A stretch of DNA of 64,000 nt from Litoribacter ruber (GCF_018500185.1 NZ_JAHBGI010000001.1:248001-312000), one strand, 5' to 3'. Counted from the stretch's first letter, positions 16,789 through 26,842 are shown. Notes: generated by a model not told the origin, from the sequence alone. Translations and numbers: made by a program.

Positions 16789-17871
16789 ATGAGGTTGTTG
16801 TTATGGTTTTCTTATTTTTGGGTCTTATTGAGTTGCAATTCTAATAAGCACACCTCTGATTTTGAACTTACACAAGGTAGGGTGGTTTATCTGGATTCAG
16901 TTAAGATTGACGATGAGAGTTTTAGCTTTATGTCGGCTATAAATCCTAAAGTTTATAACGATACTATATTGGGTATGGGAGATGGGTCCTTTCAGGGCGT
17001 TCATTTATTTAATGCAAAAACAGGTGAATTTATAGTGTCCTTTGAATCAGATAGTATTGAGACATTTCAATTGCCCAAAAAGAATTATGGGAATTTTTCT
17101 ATTCAGGGAGATACGGTTTTTATATTAAACAGTTTAAATAACACAGTTTATAGTTTTTTATTTGATAAAACTTTTATAGACAAAACTGAGCTGATGTTTT
17201 TAGATGTAATGCAAAAGTCCGAATATGAGACACTTTTTGAAGTAAATGGCAGTAGTGTTTATACAAGCAGTATATATTCAGGCCCTTTACAGGATAGATT
17301 TAGATATTCTAAAATTGTTTCGGTCTTCAATAGAAGTGGTGTTTTTCAGCATGATTTTGGTTCATATCCCAAAGAATATAAAGAAGGAAACCTTGTATTG
17401 AGCAAAGACGAAAATAAAATTTTAACTAATGACATTCTAATTATTTTAAATGTTGCTGGCGTGCCTAAATTGAAGAAATATTCGCTTAGCGGTAACTTGA
17501 TGAGTTTGGATGTCTTGAAAAGTAAAAATTTTGATCCTCAAATTGGATATTTTCAAGGAGACCCTTTTTCTGGGCCACTTACAGATCAATTTAATGGATT
17601 GGGAAGTAATGTGCTTATGCAAGATGACATCATTTACGCCACTTTCAGCAGTTTTGATATACGCGATAGAAAAGAAGGACTAGAGACGTATCAATGGGTC
17701 CTCATGAAAATCGACTTGAAAGAGCGAACTATCAAAGAGCATAAGATTGCAGGAGCTTGGCATTTATCAGAAGTGCGAAGCCTTATTCCACAAGTTAAAG
17801 GAGATACTGTCTCAATATTGATTAGGAATGAAGATGAGGGGCTATACCTCAAAAGGCTGTTGTTTGATTGA
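16789..17871 (+). CDS. Lipoprotein, beta-propeller-like
   Basis: Lipoprotein of 360 residues: signal MRLLLWFSYFWVLLSC with Cys16. The mature part is beta-rich with aromatic and acidic strands such as VYNDTILGMGDGSFQG, DTVFILNSLNNTVYSFL and DGILIILNVAG-like segments, resembling the TolB-like/BF3164 type of Bacteroidota lipoproteins. Codon use is more A/T-rich than in neighbouring genes, a possible sign of transfer. I do not recognise a specific function. No operon partner is evident: 220 bases separate it from the RlpA-like gene and about 300 from the efflux operon. Confidence 0.6.
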   Translation: MRLLLWFSYFWVLLSCNSNKHTSDFELTQGRVVYLDSVKIDDESFSFMSAINPKVYNDTILGMGDGSFQGVHLFNAKTGEFIVSFESDSIETFQLPKKNYGNFSIQGDTVFILNSLNNTVYSFLFDKTFIDKTELMFLDVMQKSEYETLFEVNGSSVYTSSIYSGPLQDRFRYSKIVSVFNRSGVFQHDFGSYPKEYKEGNLVLSKDENKILTNDILIILNVAGVPKLKKYSLSGNLMSLDVLKSKNFDPQIGYFQGDPFSGPLTDQFNGLGSNVLMQDDIIYATFSSFDIRDRKEGLETYQWVLMKIDLKERTIKEHKIAGAWHLSEVRSLIPQVKGDTVSILIRNEDEGLYLKRLLFD

Positions 17872-18175
17872 AAAGGCATTTATATATAAAGGCTCCACTA
17901 AAATGCAACTTTGACTCACTTTAAAAATTGAAGTTTATCCGCAATAGCACTTGTAAACCTTTTGAAATTGCCAGAATCTTAGTCTGATGCAAAAATTTAG
18001 CTTTCATCGGTCCCGCCACGAACAGGCATCGGACTTCAGTCTTCCGTCCTGTCAATCAAAGGAAAATAGGCGATTGGCATCATTGCCGCTAATCAAATAA
18101 AAATAATTTCTAAACTTGCTTTGAAGTTATTTAAATCTTTAGTTAATTAGATGCCCGGTGTTTAATTAACTGAAT
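17872..18175. other. Intergenic region upstream of the RND efflux operon
   Basis: No gene was seen. An inverted repeat GTTAATTA (18142-18149) / TAATTAAC (18163-18170) lies immediately before the adaptor start codon and might be an operator. The remaining sequence shows no recognised element. Confidence 0.4.
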
Positions 18176-19258
18176 ATGAATAGAATTTTTGGATCTGCCT
18201 CTCTACTGCTGGCTTCCTTTATGCTTTTTTCCTGTGAACAGGAGGATGAGTCCCAAAAGGAACAGCCAATGGATTCCTTCCGCCAGGAAGTCTCCGCCAC
18301 CCAAGTGCGGGTAGCCCAATCAGAGAAACGAACTTTTGATTACCTCATCAATGCTTCAGGCAAAGTGGAGGCCGATAACCAGCTTAAGGTGGTAGTGGAA
18401 AGGAACGGTTATCTGACCGAACTTTTGGTCAAAGAAGGGGAAATGGTGTCCCAGGGGCAGGTAATCGCCAGGCTCGACAATTCCGATTCAAAATTTAAAC
18501 TTGAGAAGGCCCTCATCCAAAAAAGGGTGGCCGAGGCGGATTTTGATGACCGCAAAATGGGTTTTGGAAGGATCCTTTCCGGTCAGGACACTTCAGTAAA
18601 TGTGGAAGATTTTACCGAAAAACTTCGCGCCAATTCGGGGATTCTGGCAGCTGAGCTAGAAGTCAGGGAAGCTGAGCTTGAATTGGAAAAGTCCGTCATA
18701 AAGGCGCCAATATCAGGCAAAATCGCGGACTTGTCCATAAGAAAAGGCACGCTGGTCAACAGCGGAGACGAGCTTTGTGAACTCATCAGTGCCGATCAAC
18801 TGACACTAAAAGTGAAAGTGCTGGAAGCGGATATAGGGTATGTGAGTGCCAATCAAAAAGTAGAGGTTTTCCCGGTATCCGGCAAGGATAACCAGATAAG
18901 CGGAACAGTAAGAAGCATCAATCCCAAGGTGGATGAAAACGGCTTGGTCCAGGTTTCCATTGCCTTGGCTCCAAACAGCAAGCTTCTTCCGGGGATGAAT
19001 GCCCGTGCGGTGATCCGTGCCCCGCAGAATAACAGCATTGTGGTGCCCAAGGATGCATTGGTGTACCGCTCCGGTCGCCCGGTAGTATTTACCCTCGAAA
19101 ATGGAAGCAAAGAGTCCAAGTGGAACTATGTGGAAGTGGGAAAAGATAACGGCCGTGAAGTAGAGATCCTAAAAGGCATTGATCCCAACATGACCGTGAT
19201 CACAACTAACAACCTGCAGCTGGCCCATCAGGCCCCGGTGATGATAGTGGAGGAATAA
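18176..19258 (+). CDS. RND efflux periplasmic adaptor (MFP), lipoprotein
   Basis: Membrane fusion protein of 360 residues, anchored by a lipoprotein signal (ASFMLFSC). The order is classical: beta-barrel strands, the lipoyl half-motif GYLTELLVKEGEMVSQGQ, an alpha-hairpin of about 70 residues, the second lipoyl half IKAPISGKIADLSIRKGTL, the beta-barrel and the membrane-proximal domain ending near VVPKDALVYRSGRPVVF. It links an inner-membrane RND pump to an outer-membrane channel. Two RND permease genes follow on the same strand after a 522-base repeat-filled gap. No TolC-type channel gene is seen nearby, so it must be encoded elsewhere. The substrate is unknown. Confidence 0.93.
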   Translation: MNRIFGSASLLLASFMLFSCEQEDESQKEQPMDSFRQEVSATQVRVAQSEKRTFDYLINASGKVEADNQLKVVVERNGYLTELLVKEGEMVSQGQVIARLDNSDSKFKLEKALIQKRVAEADFDDRKMGFGRILSGQDTSVNVEDFTEKLRANSGILAAELEVREAELELEKSVIKAPISGKIADLSIRKGTLVNSGDELCELISADQLTLKVKVLEADIGYVSANQKVEVFPVSGKDNQISGTVRSINPKVDENGLVQVSIALAPNSKLLPGMNARAVIRAPQNNSIVVPKDALVYRSGRPVVFTLENGSKESKWNYVEVGKDNGREVEILKGIDPNMTVITTNNLQLAHQAPVMIVEE

Positions 19259-19780
19259 AAAGTACGAAGCCTAAATGGGACACGGAGTTTCGCAGAGTTT
19301 TGCACAGAGTTTCACGGAGTTCTCTTCTTCGCAGAGAAATAATGAAGTACCAAAGATACCCCATCCGAAGAGCGAAGCTCGGAGGGAGGGTCACGAAAGT
19401 AAGAGCGGGAAATATCAGCAAAGCAGTCAGAGGCGCAAGGAAAAGTGCTTGTCCTGCGGTGTACTGTACGTGGTACCTAGTACTTGGTACCCATTGGTAA
19501 GTACGAAGAGGCTATAAAGCCAGTCACGGATTGCAATAATGAATGATGAATGTCGAATGATGCTTGCCCGCCGCGGCGGGAATAATGAAGTTAGTTCTCG
19601 TTACACTGATGCCCCATCCGAAGAGCGAAGCTCAGAGGGAGGGCCACGAATGTAAGAGCGGTAAATATCAGCATAACAGTCAGAGGTGCAAGAAAAAGGG
19701 CTTGTCCTGCGGTGTACTTAGTACTTGGTACCTAGTACTTGGTACCCAAAATTAAGTACGAAGAATTCATAAAGTAAAAA
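19259..19780. repeat. Repeat-filled gap between adaptor and RND permease
   Basis: The gap contains two direct repeats of about 150 bases, 19359-19508 and 19612-19763, with strong similarity through CCCCATCCGAAGAGCGAAG, GTAAGAGCGG, CAGTCAGAGG and CTTGTCCTGCGGTGTAC. Each is followed by GGTACC-containing repeats and AGTACGAAG. AGTACGAAG also occurs at 19261, so three copies divide the region into units. A dispersed repeat copy lies at 19277-19340 and a perfect CCCGCCGCGGCGGG palindrome at 19567-19580. I see no supported gene here. Confidence 0.8.
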
Positions 19781-22700
19781 ATGGTTAGATTTTTATTAAA
19801 TAGGCCCATTGCGGTTAGTATGACCTTTGTCGCGCTGATAGTTTTCAGCGTGATTGTTTTTCGCACTCTGCCTATTACACTTTTGCCCCCGATCGATGTG
19901 CCCCAGATTGTGGTGAAAGTAAGTTATGAAAACGCTTCTCCCGATGCGATTGAACAGAATGTGTTAAGGCCCATCCGGGAGGGCCTGGTGACGCTAAATG
20001 GGCTGGAAGATACGGAGAGCAAAGCCGGAAGCGAAGTGGGGACTATCCGCTTGACTTTTGATTACGGCACCAAGATGGAACTTGCCTACATTGATGTCAA
20101 CGAAAAGATTGACCGGCTCACCAACTCTCTGCCCACGGATCTATCCCGGCCGCAGGTCATCAGAATCAATACCAACGATATCCCCGTGGTGCGGGTACAG
20201 GTGACTCCCCGGCCCGGCATCGACCATACGGAGGTGACCCTGCTAACTGAAAATGTCATCAAGAAAAGGCTGGAGCAGCTCGAAGGGGTGTCCCTAGTGG
20301 ATATTAATGGGAAAAAGAGCAATGTAATCACCGTGCAGACGGATAAGGATGCACTTCGTGCCTTGAATCTGACAGAAGACCATGTTATTAATGCCATCAA
20401 AGCCGGGAACAGTGAACTTCCAGGTATCAGTGTGGAAGACGGTCAATTTAGGTATTACCTCAGGTTGGCCACCCGGGTGGACCATCCCGATGATATCAAA
20501 AGGCTCCCCGTAAGGTCAGATGATGGGCAGGTGGTCAACCTTGGGAGGGTGGCGCAGGTCCAGTATGATACCGACAAAGTGATGGGCTATCACCTTTATC
20601 AGGGTGAAGAAGGACTGGTGGTCACCGTGCACAAGCAGGCTGCCGCCAAAATGAATGAATTGACGCCCAAAATTTACGAAGCCGTTGAGTTATTCAAATC
20701 GGATTATCCCCAAGTGGATTTTGATATCACACAGGATCAATCCATGTTGCTCAATGCGGGGATAAGCAACCTGCAGACCAGTTTGCTCTTTGGGGGGATT
20801 TTCGCCTTTGGAGTACTGTTTATTTTCATGGGAAATTACCGTACGCCATTGATAATAGGAATTAGTTTGCCCTCCTCGCTTATTATCAGCTTTTTGGTCT
20901 TCTGGTTTTTCGATATTTCCATCAATGTGATATCTCTAAGTGGTTTGGCGCTAGGCCTTGGGATGTTGATTGATAATGCCATCATTGTGTTGGACAACAT
21001 CACCAGAAAAAGGAGAGAGGGGCTGCCCTTGATTGAAGCCTGTGTGGCAGGTGTAAATGAGGTCATGTCGGCTTTGATAAGTTCAGTATTGACCACTTTG
21101 GCGGTTTTTGTGCCACTGGTGTTCTTGAGCGGTATTTCCGGGGCCCTGTTTTTTGACCAGGCGGTTTCGGTGGCTGCCATTCTGGGTGTTTCCCTGCTGG
21201 TGGCATTTATCCTTTTGCCTATGCTTTATTGGCTGTTTTTTAAGAATAAAGAACTGAATGCAAGTGAGGAAGACAGCAAGCTTTATCTTTCTGTATTGAA
21301 GGGATACAAATACCTCTACGGGAAAATCTTCCTGCACCGCAAAAGGAACCTTGCCCTGTTGTTTCTCTTAATCCCACTATTGCTTGCGGTCAGCCAAATT
21401 CTGGAAGTAGAGGGGCTGCCGCCAATCGAGAAAATGGATACCTTGGTGGCTGTGGATTGGCAGGAGCCCATTTCGGCCACCCAAAACAAGTTGAGGGTTC
21501 AGGAAATGCTTGCTGCCTTGGATGGAGGTTTTGAGAAAGCTGAAAGTGATGTCGGGGTCAGCCAGTTTCTGCTTTTTGAAGGAGAAAATTCACTTCAACA
21601 GGCTACGCTGTATCTTTTGTTTTCCGATCAGGAGGAGAAAAATAGGCAGGCAGGCAGGCTATCGGATTGGGTTAGGGAAAATTACCCTAAGGCAATGTTG
21701 AGGCTGGAAGATGCTCCCAATGCTTTTGATCAGCTGTTTAGCTCAGATGCCCCGTTTTTTGAAGCCAGGTGGAAGGATCTGAAGAGCAAGCGGCCCATCC
21801 CAAGTTACAGAATGGATGAATACCTGATGACTTTTCCCTCCCAAACCTGGGAAAGGGGGCCGGGCTTGCAGCAGGAATCTTCGGTGGTGTTCAAACTCGA
21901 CTTGGAAAAACTGGCCCTTTATGGCATAGAACCCCATCAGCTACAGGATAAACTCAAAAAGCTGTTCGGCAATTTCAATATTACAGATATCAAGCGGTTT
22001 GGTGAAGTGACGCCTATATTGCTTAAGGAAGATCAGGTGAATTTTGAGCAGCTTATCCAAGGGCAGAAGCTTAGAGGCAAGGATGGAGTGGAGTACGGGT
22101 TGCATCATTTTATCCAATTTGATTATGAAGACCAGTATAAATTCATTACAGCTGATAAAAGCGGGGTTTACCAATCAGTAGCTTTCCCTGCCGGTGAGGG
22201 CATTTCTGCCCAATCCCAAATTCGGGACTGGGGTTATGACAGACAGCTTAATGTTGATTTTGCAGGTCAGTATTTTAGGGATAGGGAAACCATTCAGCAG
22301 CTGGTTGGCATATTGTTTATCGCCATACTGCTTCTATATTTTATTCTGGCGGCCCAGTTTGAGAGTTTTGTGCAGCCCTTGATTGTGATTTTCACCTTGC
22401 CCTTGGGGATTGGCGGTGCCTTTTTGGTTCTTTGGCTTACGGGGACATCGTTGAATGTAATGTCCGCCATTGGGCTGGTGGTGATGTTGGGGATTATGGT
22501 CAATGATGCCATTCTGAAAATTGATACCATCAACCGATTGAGGGTGAAATATTCCGAAAAGCTTTCCTTGAGCAAAACCCAGATCTTGGATAAAGCCATG
22601 TACGAGGCTGGGGAAATCAGGTTGAAACCTATTTTGATGACTTCCATTACCACGATGCTGGCACTGATGCCGGTAGTGTTTAGTGCTGGGCTGGGTGCGG

Positions 22701-22810
22701 ATCTGCAGCGGCCATTGGTTTTCAGTGTGATTGGTGGGCTTACCATTGGGACTTTTACAGCGCTATATTTTGTGCCTTTGGCTTATTGGTTTTTGACCCC
22801 AAAGAAATAA
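19781..22810 (+). CDS. RND multidrug-type efflux permease, first of a pair
   Basis: Twelve-TM RND (AcrB/HAE1-type) permease of 1009 residues. It has TM1 at residues 10-30, a periplasmic porter domain, TM helices 2-6 with the proton-relay Asp pair in GLALGLGMLIDNAIIVLDNI (TM4), a second porter domain and TM7-12 ending in GTFTALYFVPLAYWFL. It is somewhat shorter than AcrB, as usual in Bacteroidota. The next permease begins three bases after its stop codon, so the two are co-translated and might form a mixed trimer like MdtBC. The pump would export toxic or envelope-derived compounds using the proton gradient; the substrate cannot be read. Confidence 0.94.
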   Translation: MVRFLLNRPIAVSMTFVALIVFSVIVFRTLPITLLPPIDVPQIVVKVSYENASPDAIEQNVLRPIREGLVTLNGLEDTESKAGSEVGTIRLTFDYGTKMELAYIDVNEKIDRLTNSLPTDLSRPQVIRINTNDIPVVRVQVTPRPGIDHTEVTLLTENVIKKRLEQLEGVSLVDINGKKSNVITVQTDKDALRALNLTEDHVINAIKAGNSELPGISVEDGQFRYYLRLATRVDHPDDIKRLPVRSDDGQVVNLGRVAQVQYDTDKVMGYHLYQGEEGLVVTVHKQAAAKMNELTPKIYEAVELFKSDYPQVDFDITQDQSMLLNAGISNLQTSLLFGGIFAFGVLFIFMGNYRTPLIIGISLPSSLIISFLVFWFFDISINVISLSGLALGLGMLIDNAIIVLDNITRKRREGLPLIEACVAGVNEVMSALISSVLTTLAVFVPLVFLSGISGALFFDQAVSVAAILGVSLLVAFILLPMLYWLFFKNKELNASEEDSKLYLSVLKGYKYLYGKIFLHRKRNLALLFLLIPLLLAVSQILEVEGLPPIEKMDTLVAVDWQEPISATQNKLRVQEMLAALDGGFEKAESDVGVSQFLLFEGENSLQQATLYLLFSDQEEKNRQAGRLSDWVRENYPKAMLRLEDAPNAFDQLFSSDAPFFEARWKDLKSKRPIPSYRMDEYLMTFPSQTWERGPGLQQESSVVFKLDLEKLALYGIEPHQLQDKLKKLFGNFNITDIKRFGEVTPILLKEDQVNFEQLIQGQKLRGKDGVEYGLHHFIQFDYEDQYKFITADKSGVYQSVAFPAGEGISAQSQIRDWGYDRQLNVDFAGQYFRDRETIQQLVGILFIAILLLYFILAAQFESFVQPLIVIFTLPLGIGGAFLVLWLTGTSLNVMSAIGLVVMLGIMVNDAILKIDTINRLRVKYSEKLSLSKTQILDKAMYEAGEIRLKPILMTSITTMLALMPVVFSAGLGADLQRPLVFSVIGGLTIGTFTALYFVPLAYWFLTPKK

Positions 22811-22813
22811 CCC

Positions 22814-25800
22814 ATGACGCCATTTCGGATCATCATATCGTTCATCATTTTAACCGTAATAGGCTTTGCCTTGGTGCCAAAGCTTTCGGTAGACCTCAAC
22901 CCGAGGGAGCGCGAGCCGATATTGAGAGTTTCTTACAATGTGCCCGGTTCCAGCCCCGAGCTGGTGGAAAAATTGGGGACTGCCCCGTTGGAGGGTGCAT
23001 TTTCCCAGTTGGCTGATCTAAAGAGCATCAACAGCGTGTCAAACTATGACCGGGGTTACATCACCATGCGGTTTGATAAGAACACCGATATGGAATTCAA
23101 GCAATTTGAATTGGCAAGTTTGGTCCGGCAAGTGTATCCCTCGATGGATCCCAAAGTATCCTACCCCATTATTTTTCAAAGCGCCCAAAACCAAAATGAG
23201 TCTGTACCGATCCTTACGTACAGCATAAATGGGCCTTTCGCTTCATTTGAAATCAAAAAAATCGCCGAGGATGTATTAAAATCGGCGCTTAATAGGTTTG
23301 AGGAAATCGAGGAACTACGGGTGCTCGGCGCAAATGATCTGCAGCTTTATATCACCTATGATGTGGCTAAACTGCAGGCCTACAACCTCAGCAGAAACCA
23401 GCTTTTGGAAGCCCTTCAAAGTTCTTTTGGCAGAAATTTTCCCGGGAATGTTCTCAACCGGGCGGATCAGACGCTTTTTGTTCAGGTAGACCAGTCGCTT
23501 CAGCATTTGGGTCAGCTGGAAACCATGCTGGTGGGCAGCAATGAAGGAAAAGAAGTTTATCTAGGGGATGTGGCTTCCATTACTCTTGAAGAAGCCGAGC
23601 CCACCCGATATTACCGGATTAACGGCAATAACTCAGTTACCTTATCTGTATTCAATAGAGAAGGTGTGAATAAGGTTGTATTGGCCCAACAGGTAAAGGA
23701 TGCGGTAAATGAGGCCGGTGCACAGCTGCCGGCCGGGTTTGAGGTGAGGCTTGAAAATGATGATACGGAATTTTTGGATAAAGAGCTCCAAAAGATTTAT
23801 AAGCGTTCCGGGCTTTCTATCCTGAGCCTAATTGTATTCATCTTCTTGATCAATAGAAACTGGAAATATCTAACCGTGCTGTTCTTGGGAATTGTGGTGA
23901 ACCTGAGTGTGACGGGGATTATTTTGTATTTGCTGAAAGTAGACATTCACCTTTACTCACTGGCAGGACTGACCATCTCATTTGGGCTGATAGTGGATAA
24001 TGCGATCATCATGATCGACCACCTTCACAAGCATAAAAACCGGAAGGTGTTTTTGGCGCTTTTAGCGGCCTCACTGACCACCATTGCCGCATTGCTAATG
24101 GTGTTGCTATTGCCGGAGGAGGATAGGAAGAACTTGACCGAATTTTCCCAGGTGGTGTCCGTAATGCTGGGGGTTTCCTTGCTGGTGGCGCTACTTTTCA
24201 CTCCCGCGATGTATCAACTTTTGTTTAAAGGGAAATCTTTGAGTGGAAGGGAGCTTTCTTTTACAAAACTTCGCAGAAAGGTAAAATTCTTTCGGGGCTA
24301 TGAAAAGTTTATCGGGGGCACGGCTAGATTCAGGAAGGTTTACATCACGTCTTTGGTGCTGCTTTTTGGAATACCAATTTTTTATCTACCAGCCAAATGG
24401 GATGGTCAGGAGTGGTATAATGAAACGGTGGGCAGCCCACTATACCAGGAAGATGTGCGGCCCCATGTGGATAAGTTTTTGGGAGGCTCCTTTCGGATGT
24501 TTGTGCGGGGGGTATTCGAAAAATCCTCCTATCGGGAAATGGAAAAAACCAGACTTTATGTGAATGCAAGGTTGCCATTTGGCAATACCCTTGACCAAAT
24601 GGATTTTCTGATAAGGGAGTTTGAGACCTACCTTGCCGGTGTTGAAGGGATTGACCAGTATGTGTCCAATGTCAGCTCCGGCCAGCAGGCCCAAATAGTG
24701 ATTACCTTCAAAGAAGAATACGAAAGAGGGGCGCTGCCCTATCAGCTCAAGGGAAGGCTGGCGGTAAAGTCCACAGACTGGAGCGGGGCCAATTGGAGTA
24801 TTTTCGGGGTTGGCCAGGGTTTTTCTGCCGGACCTGGAGGTGAGGGGATTCCTTCATTCAGGGTTGCCATGAAGGGATACAATTTCGATGAGCTGGAAAA
24901 GCAGTCAGAAGTGCTGGCCGAGAAATTACTCGCCCACAAGAGGATTCAGGAGGTAAACACCAATGAGCGGCTTTCCTATAATGAACGTAAAACAGAGGAA
25001 TATGTCCTCCGCTTTGACCAGTCCCAGCTCGCCCTGCACAATACCAACCAGTATGAAGTAGTCAATGCGCTTCTGGATGTCACCAAGCCTACCGCACCCC
25101 AAACTTTCCTGGCTTTAAATGATCAGCGATATGGAGTGGTGGTGCGGGAGAGGCAAGCCAACCGCTATTCAAAGTTTGATCTGGAAAGAAACAGTTTGAT
25201 CGGCGGGGAGAATAATTATTTCAAAGTGGGGGATTTTGGACAACTGACCAAAGAGTCTACGACCAGTGCCTTGCATAAAGAGGACCGGCAATATATTCGA
25301 GTTATTTCATTTGAATACATGGGCTCGGCGAAGTTTGGGGGAGAGTATTTGGATGAGGTTTTGGAGGAAATGAAGCTGCTGATGCCGATTGGCTATTCTG
25401 CTGAAAAGCAGAGCTGGAGCTGGAACAGTGACAAAACCAAAAGGCAGTACAGCTTGCTTATGGTGTTGATACTGGCCATTTTCTTTATCTGTGGAATCCT
25501 GTTTGAAAATCTCAAGCAGCCATTTTATATCATTGCCATTGTGCCGATTTCCTTTATCGGTCTGTTTTTGATCTTCTCGTTATTTGACTTCTACTTTGAC
25601 CAGGGAGGTTATGCAGCCTTTGTGATGCTCGGTGGCCTGGCCGTCAACGCCGCCATCTTCATCGTCAATGACCTCAATAACAGCTTTTCCGGCAACTACA
25701 ACCGCAATGTGCTCAAATCTGTTGGGGGCAAAGCCGTGCCAATCCTGTTGACCATCCTGTCCACCTGCTTCGGCCTGATCCCCTTTATCATGGAGGGGCA

Positions 25801-25906
25801 GAATGAGATATTTTGGTTTTCCTTGGCGATAGGGACGATCGGGGGGCTGGTTTTTTCGGTGATCGGGGTGTTTTGGGCTTTGCCGGTGTTTTTGTGGAGG
25901 AAGTAG
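22814..25906 (+). CDS. RND efflux permease, second of a pair
   Basis: RND permease of 1030 residues, starting only three bases after the preceding permease. The TM4 proton-relay segment reads GLTISFGLIVDNAIIMIDHL and keeps the key Asp; after it comes a long basic stretch (KHKNRK) and the FFF/ILFENLKQPFY TM10 region. It is diverged from its neighbour in the porter domains, which suggests a functional difference rather than a recent duplication. Tandem, non-identical permeases next to one adaptor resemble the MdtABC arrangement. A REP-hairpin array begins right after the stop codon. Confidence 0.92.
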   Translation: MTPFRIIISFIILTVIGFALVPKLSVDLNPREREPILRVSYNVPGSSPELVEKLGTAPLEGAFSQLADLKSINSVSNYDRGYITMRFDKNTDMEFKQFELASLVRQVYPSMDPKVSYPIIFQSAQNQNESVPILTYSINGPFASFEIKKIAEDVLKSALNRFEEIEELRVLGANDLQLYITYDVAKLQAYNLSRNQLLEALQSSFGRNFPGNVLNRADQTLFVQVDQSLQHLGQLETMLVGSNEGKEVYLGDVASITLEEAEPTRYYRINGNNSVTLSVFNREGVNKVVLAQQVKDAVNEAGAQLPAGFEVRLENDDTEFLDKELQKIYKRSGLSILSLIVFIFLINRNWKYLTVLFLGIVVNLSVTGIILYLLKVDIHLYSLAGLTISFGLIVDNAIIMIDHLHKHKNRKVFLALLAASLTTIAALLMVLLLPEEDRKNLTEFSQVVSVMLGVSLLVALLFTPAMYQLLFKGKSLSGRELSFTKLRRKVKFFRGYEKFIGGTARFRKVYITSLVLLFGIPIFYLPAKWDGQEWYNETVGSPLYQEDVRPHVDKFLGGSFRMFVRGVFEKSSYREMEKTRLYVNARLPFGNTLDQMDFLIREFETYLAGVEGIDQYVSNVSSGQQAQIVITFKEEYERGALPYQLKGRLAVKSTDWSGANWSIFGVGQGFSAGPGGEGIPSFRVAMKGYNFDELEKQSEVLAEKLLAHKRIQEVNTNERLSYNERKTEEYVLRFDQSQLALHNTNQYEVVNALLDVTKPTAPQTFLALNDQRYGVVVRERQANRYSKFDLERNSLIGGENNYFKVGDFGQLTKESTTSALHKEDRQYIRVISFEYMGSAKFGGEYLDEVLEEMKLLMPIGYSAEKQSWSWNSDKTKRQYSLLMVLILAIFFICGILFENLKQPFYIIAIVPISFIGLFLIFSLFDFYFDQGGYAAFVMLGGLAVNAAIFIVNDLNNSFSGNYNRNVLKSVGGKAVPILLTILSTCFGLIPFIMEGQNEIFWFSLAIGTIGGLVFSVIGVFWALPVFLWRK

Positions 25907-25910
25907 TTCT

Positions 25911-26064
25911 CCCAGGTCTCTGACCTGGGAGTGTGAGTAAAGAGTCTCTGACTCTATTTTTCAGTCGGTTTTCTCTTTTGCTATTCACTAAATAATTGTA
26001 AATTCAGATAACTTTTTTGGAGTCAGGGGACTCCCAACTCATGGTACCAAGTCTGAAGACTTGG
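25911..26064. repeat. REP-like hairpin unit 1
   Basis: The unit holds four hairpins in a row: CCCAGGTC-TCT-GACCTGGG (25911-25929), AGAGTC-TCT-GACTCT (25941-25955), GGAGTC-AGGG-GACTCC (26019-26034) and CCAAGTCT-GA-AGACTTGG (26047-26064). It is repeated almost unchanged 172 bases later. Confidence 0.85.
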
Positions 26065-26082
26065 TTAGGAAGGGGTAGTTTT

Positions 26083-26236
26083 CCCAGGTCTCTGACCTGG
26101 GAATTTGAGTTGAGAGTCTCTGACTCTACTTCTCAATCATTTATCCCTTTACTATTGATTATATAATTGTAAATTCATAATAACTTTTCGGGAGTCAGGA
26201 GACTCCCAACTCATGGTACCAAGGCTGAAGACTTGG
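26083..26236. repeat. REP-like hairpin unit 2
   Basis: This second copy of the four-hairpin unit starts at 26083 with the same CCCAGGTCTCTGACCTGGG hairpin and ends at the CCAAGGCT-GA-AGACTTGG hairpin, 38 bases before the transposase ATG. Its period with unit 1 is 172 bases. Confidence 0.85.
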
Positions 26237-26273
26237 CACAACAAACAGTCCCTTTACTTTTTAAAATAAAAAT

Positions 26274-26822
26274 ATGGATAAGCCTTTTAAGATTTGTGAT
26301 CAAAACGCTGTTTACTTTTTAACCCTCACCATCGTGGATTGGATGGATGTATTTACCAGAAAGGAATACAAGATGGAAGTGACAGACTGTTTGAATTTCT
26401 GTGTTGAGAAAAAAGGGCTTGAAATTTATGCTTGGGTTTTGATGACCAACCACCTTCACCTTTTATGTCGTGCAGTTGAACCCAAGAGGCTGAGTGATAT
26501 AATGAGAGATTTCAAAAAATTTGTAGCCTATAAAGTCTTGATCAGTTTAGAAAAAGAATCTGTGGAGTCCAGGAAGAAATGGATGCTGAATCAGATGGAA
26601 TTTAGGGGAATGATCGTCAAAGGTGTTGAGAAATATAAATTTTGGAAAGATGGGGTGCATGCTATTGAAATCTTCTCTCCAAAATTCTTCGAACAAAAAC
26701 TCCACTACATCCACCAAAATCCTGTCCGCGTAATGATCGTGGAGGAGGACCACCATTATCTGTTCAGTTCGGCCAGAGACTATGCCGGGGTGAAGGGTTT
26801 GGTGAAGGTGAGTTTGTATTGA
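26274..26822 (+). CDS. REP-associated tyrosine transposase (RAYT)
   Basis: Single-domain Y1 HUH endonuclease of 182 residues from the TnpA-REP group. The HUH metal-binding pair is His60/His62 in TNHLHLL and the nucleophile is Tyr145 in LHYIHQNPVR, the RAYT signature. Both are intact, so the enzyme may be active. REP-like hairpin units lie directly before it (25911-26236) and a half unit follows it (26843-26888), the arrangement expected when a RAYT maintains and spreads its cognate REPs. It contains no accessory gene. RAYTs are regarded as domesticated relatives of IS200/IS605 transposases. Confidence 0.9.
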   Translation: MDKPFKICDQNAVYFLTLTIVDWMDVFTRKEYKMEVTDCLNFCVEKKGLEIYAWVLMTNHLHLLCRAVEPKRLSDIMRDFKKFVAYKVLISLEKESVESRKKWMLNQMEFRGMIVKGVEKYKFWKDGVHAIEIFSPKFFEQKLHYIHQNPVRVMIVEEDHHYLFSSARDYAGVKGLVKVSLY

Positions 26823-26842
26823 ACTGAAATTATAAGATTGGA

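Noticed and set aside
19359-19763. Direct repeats in the efflux gap considered as a CRISPR or as a phage attachment site
   Set aside because: The repeats are about 150 bases long and imperfect, with no regular short repeat/spacer pattern and no integrase nearby.
25911-26236. Two near-identical repeat units about 172 bases apart could suggest a CRISPR array
   Set aside because: Only two units, each built of several hairpins, with internal sequence repeated rather than unique spacers, next to a RAYT; this is a REP array.
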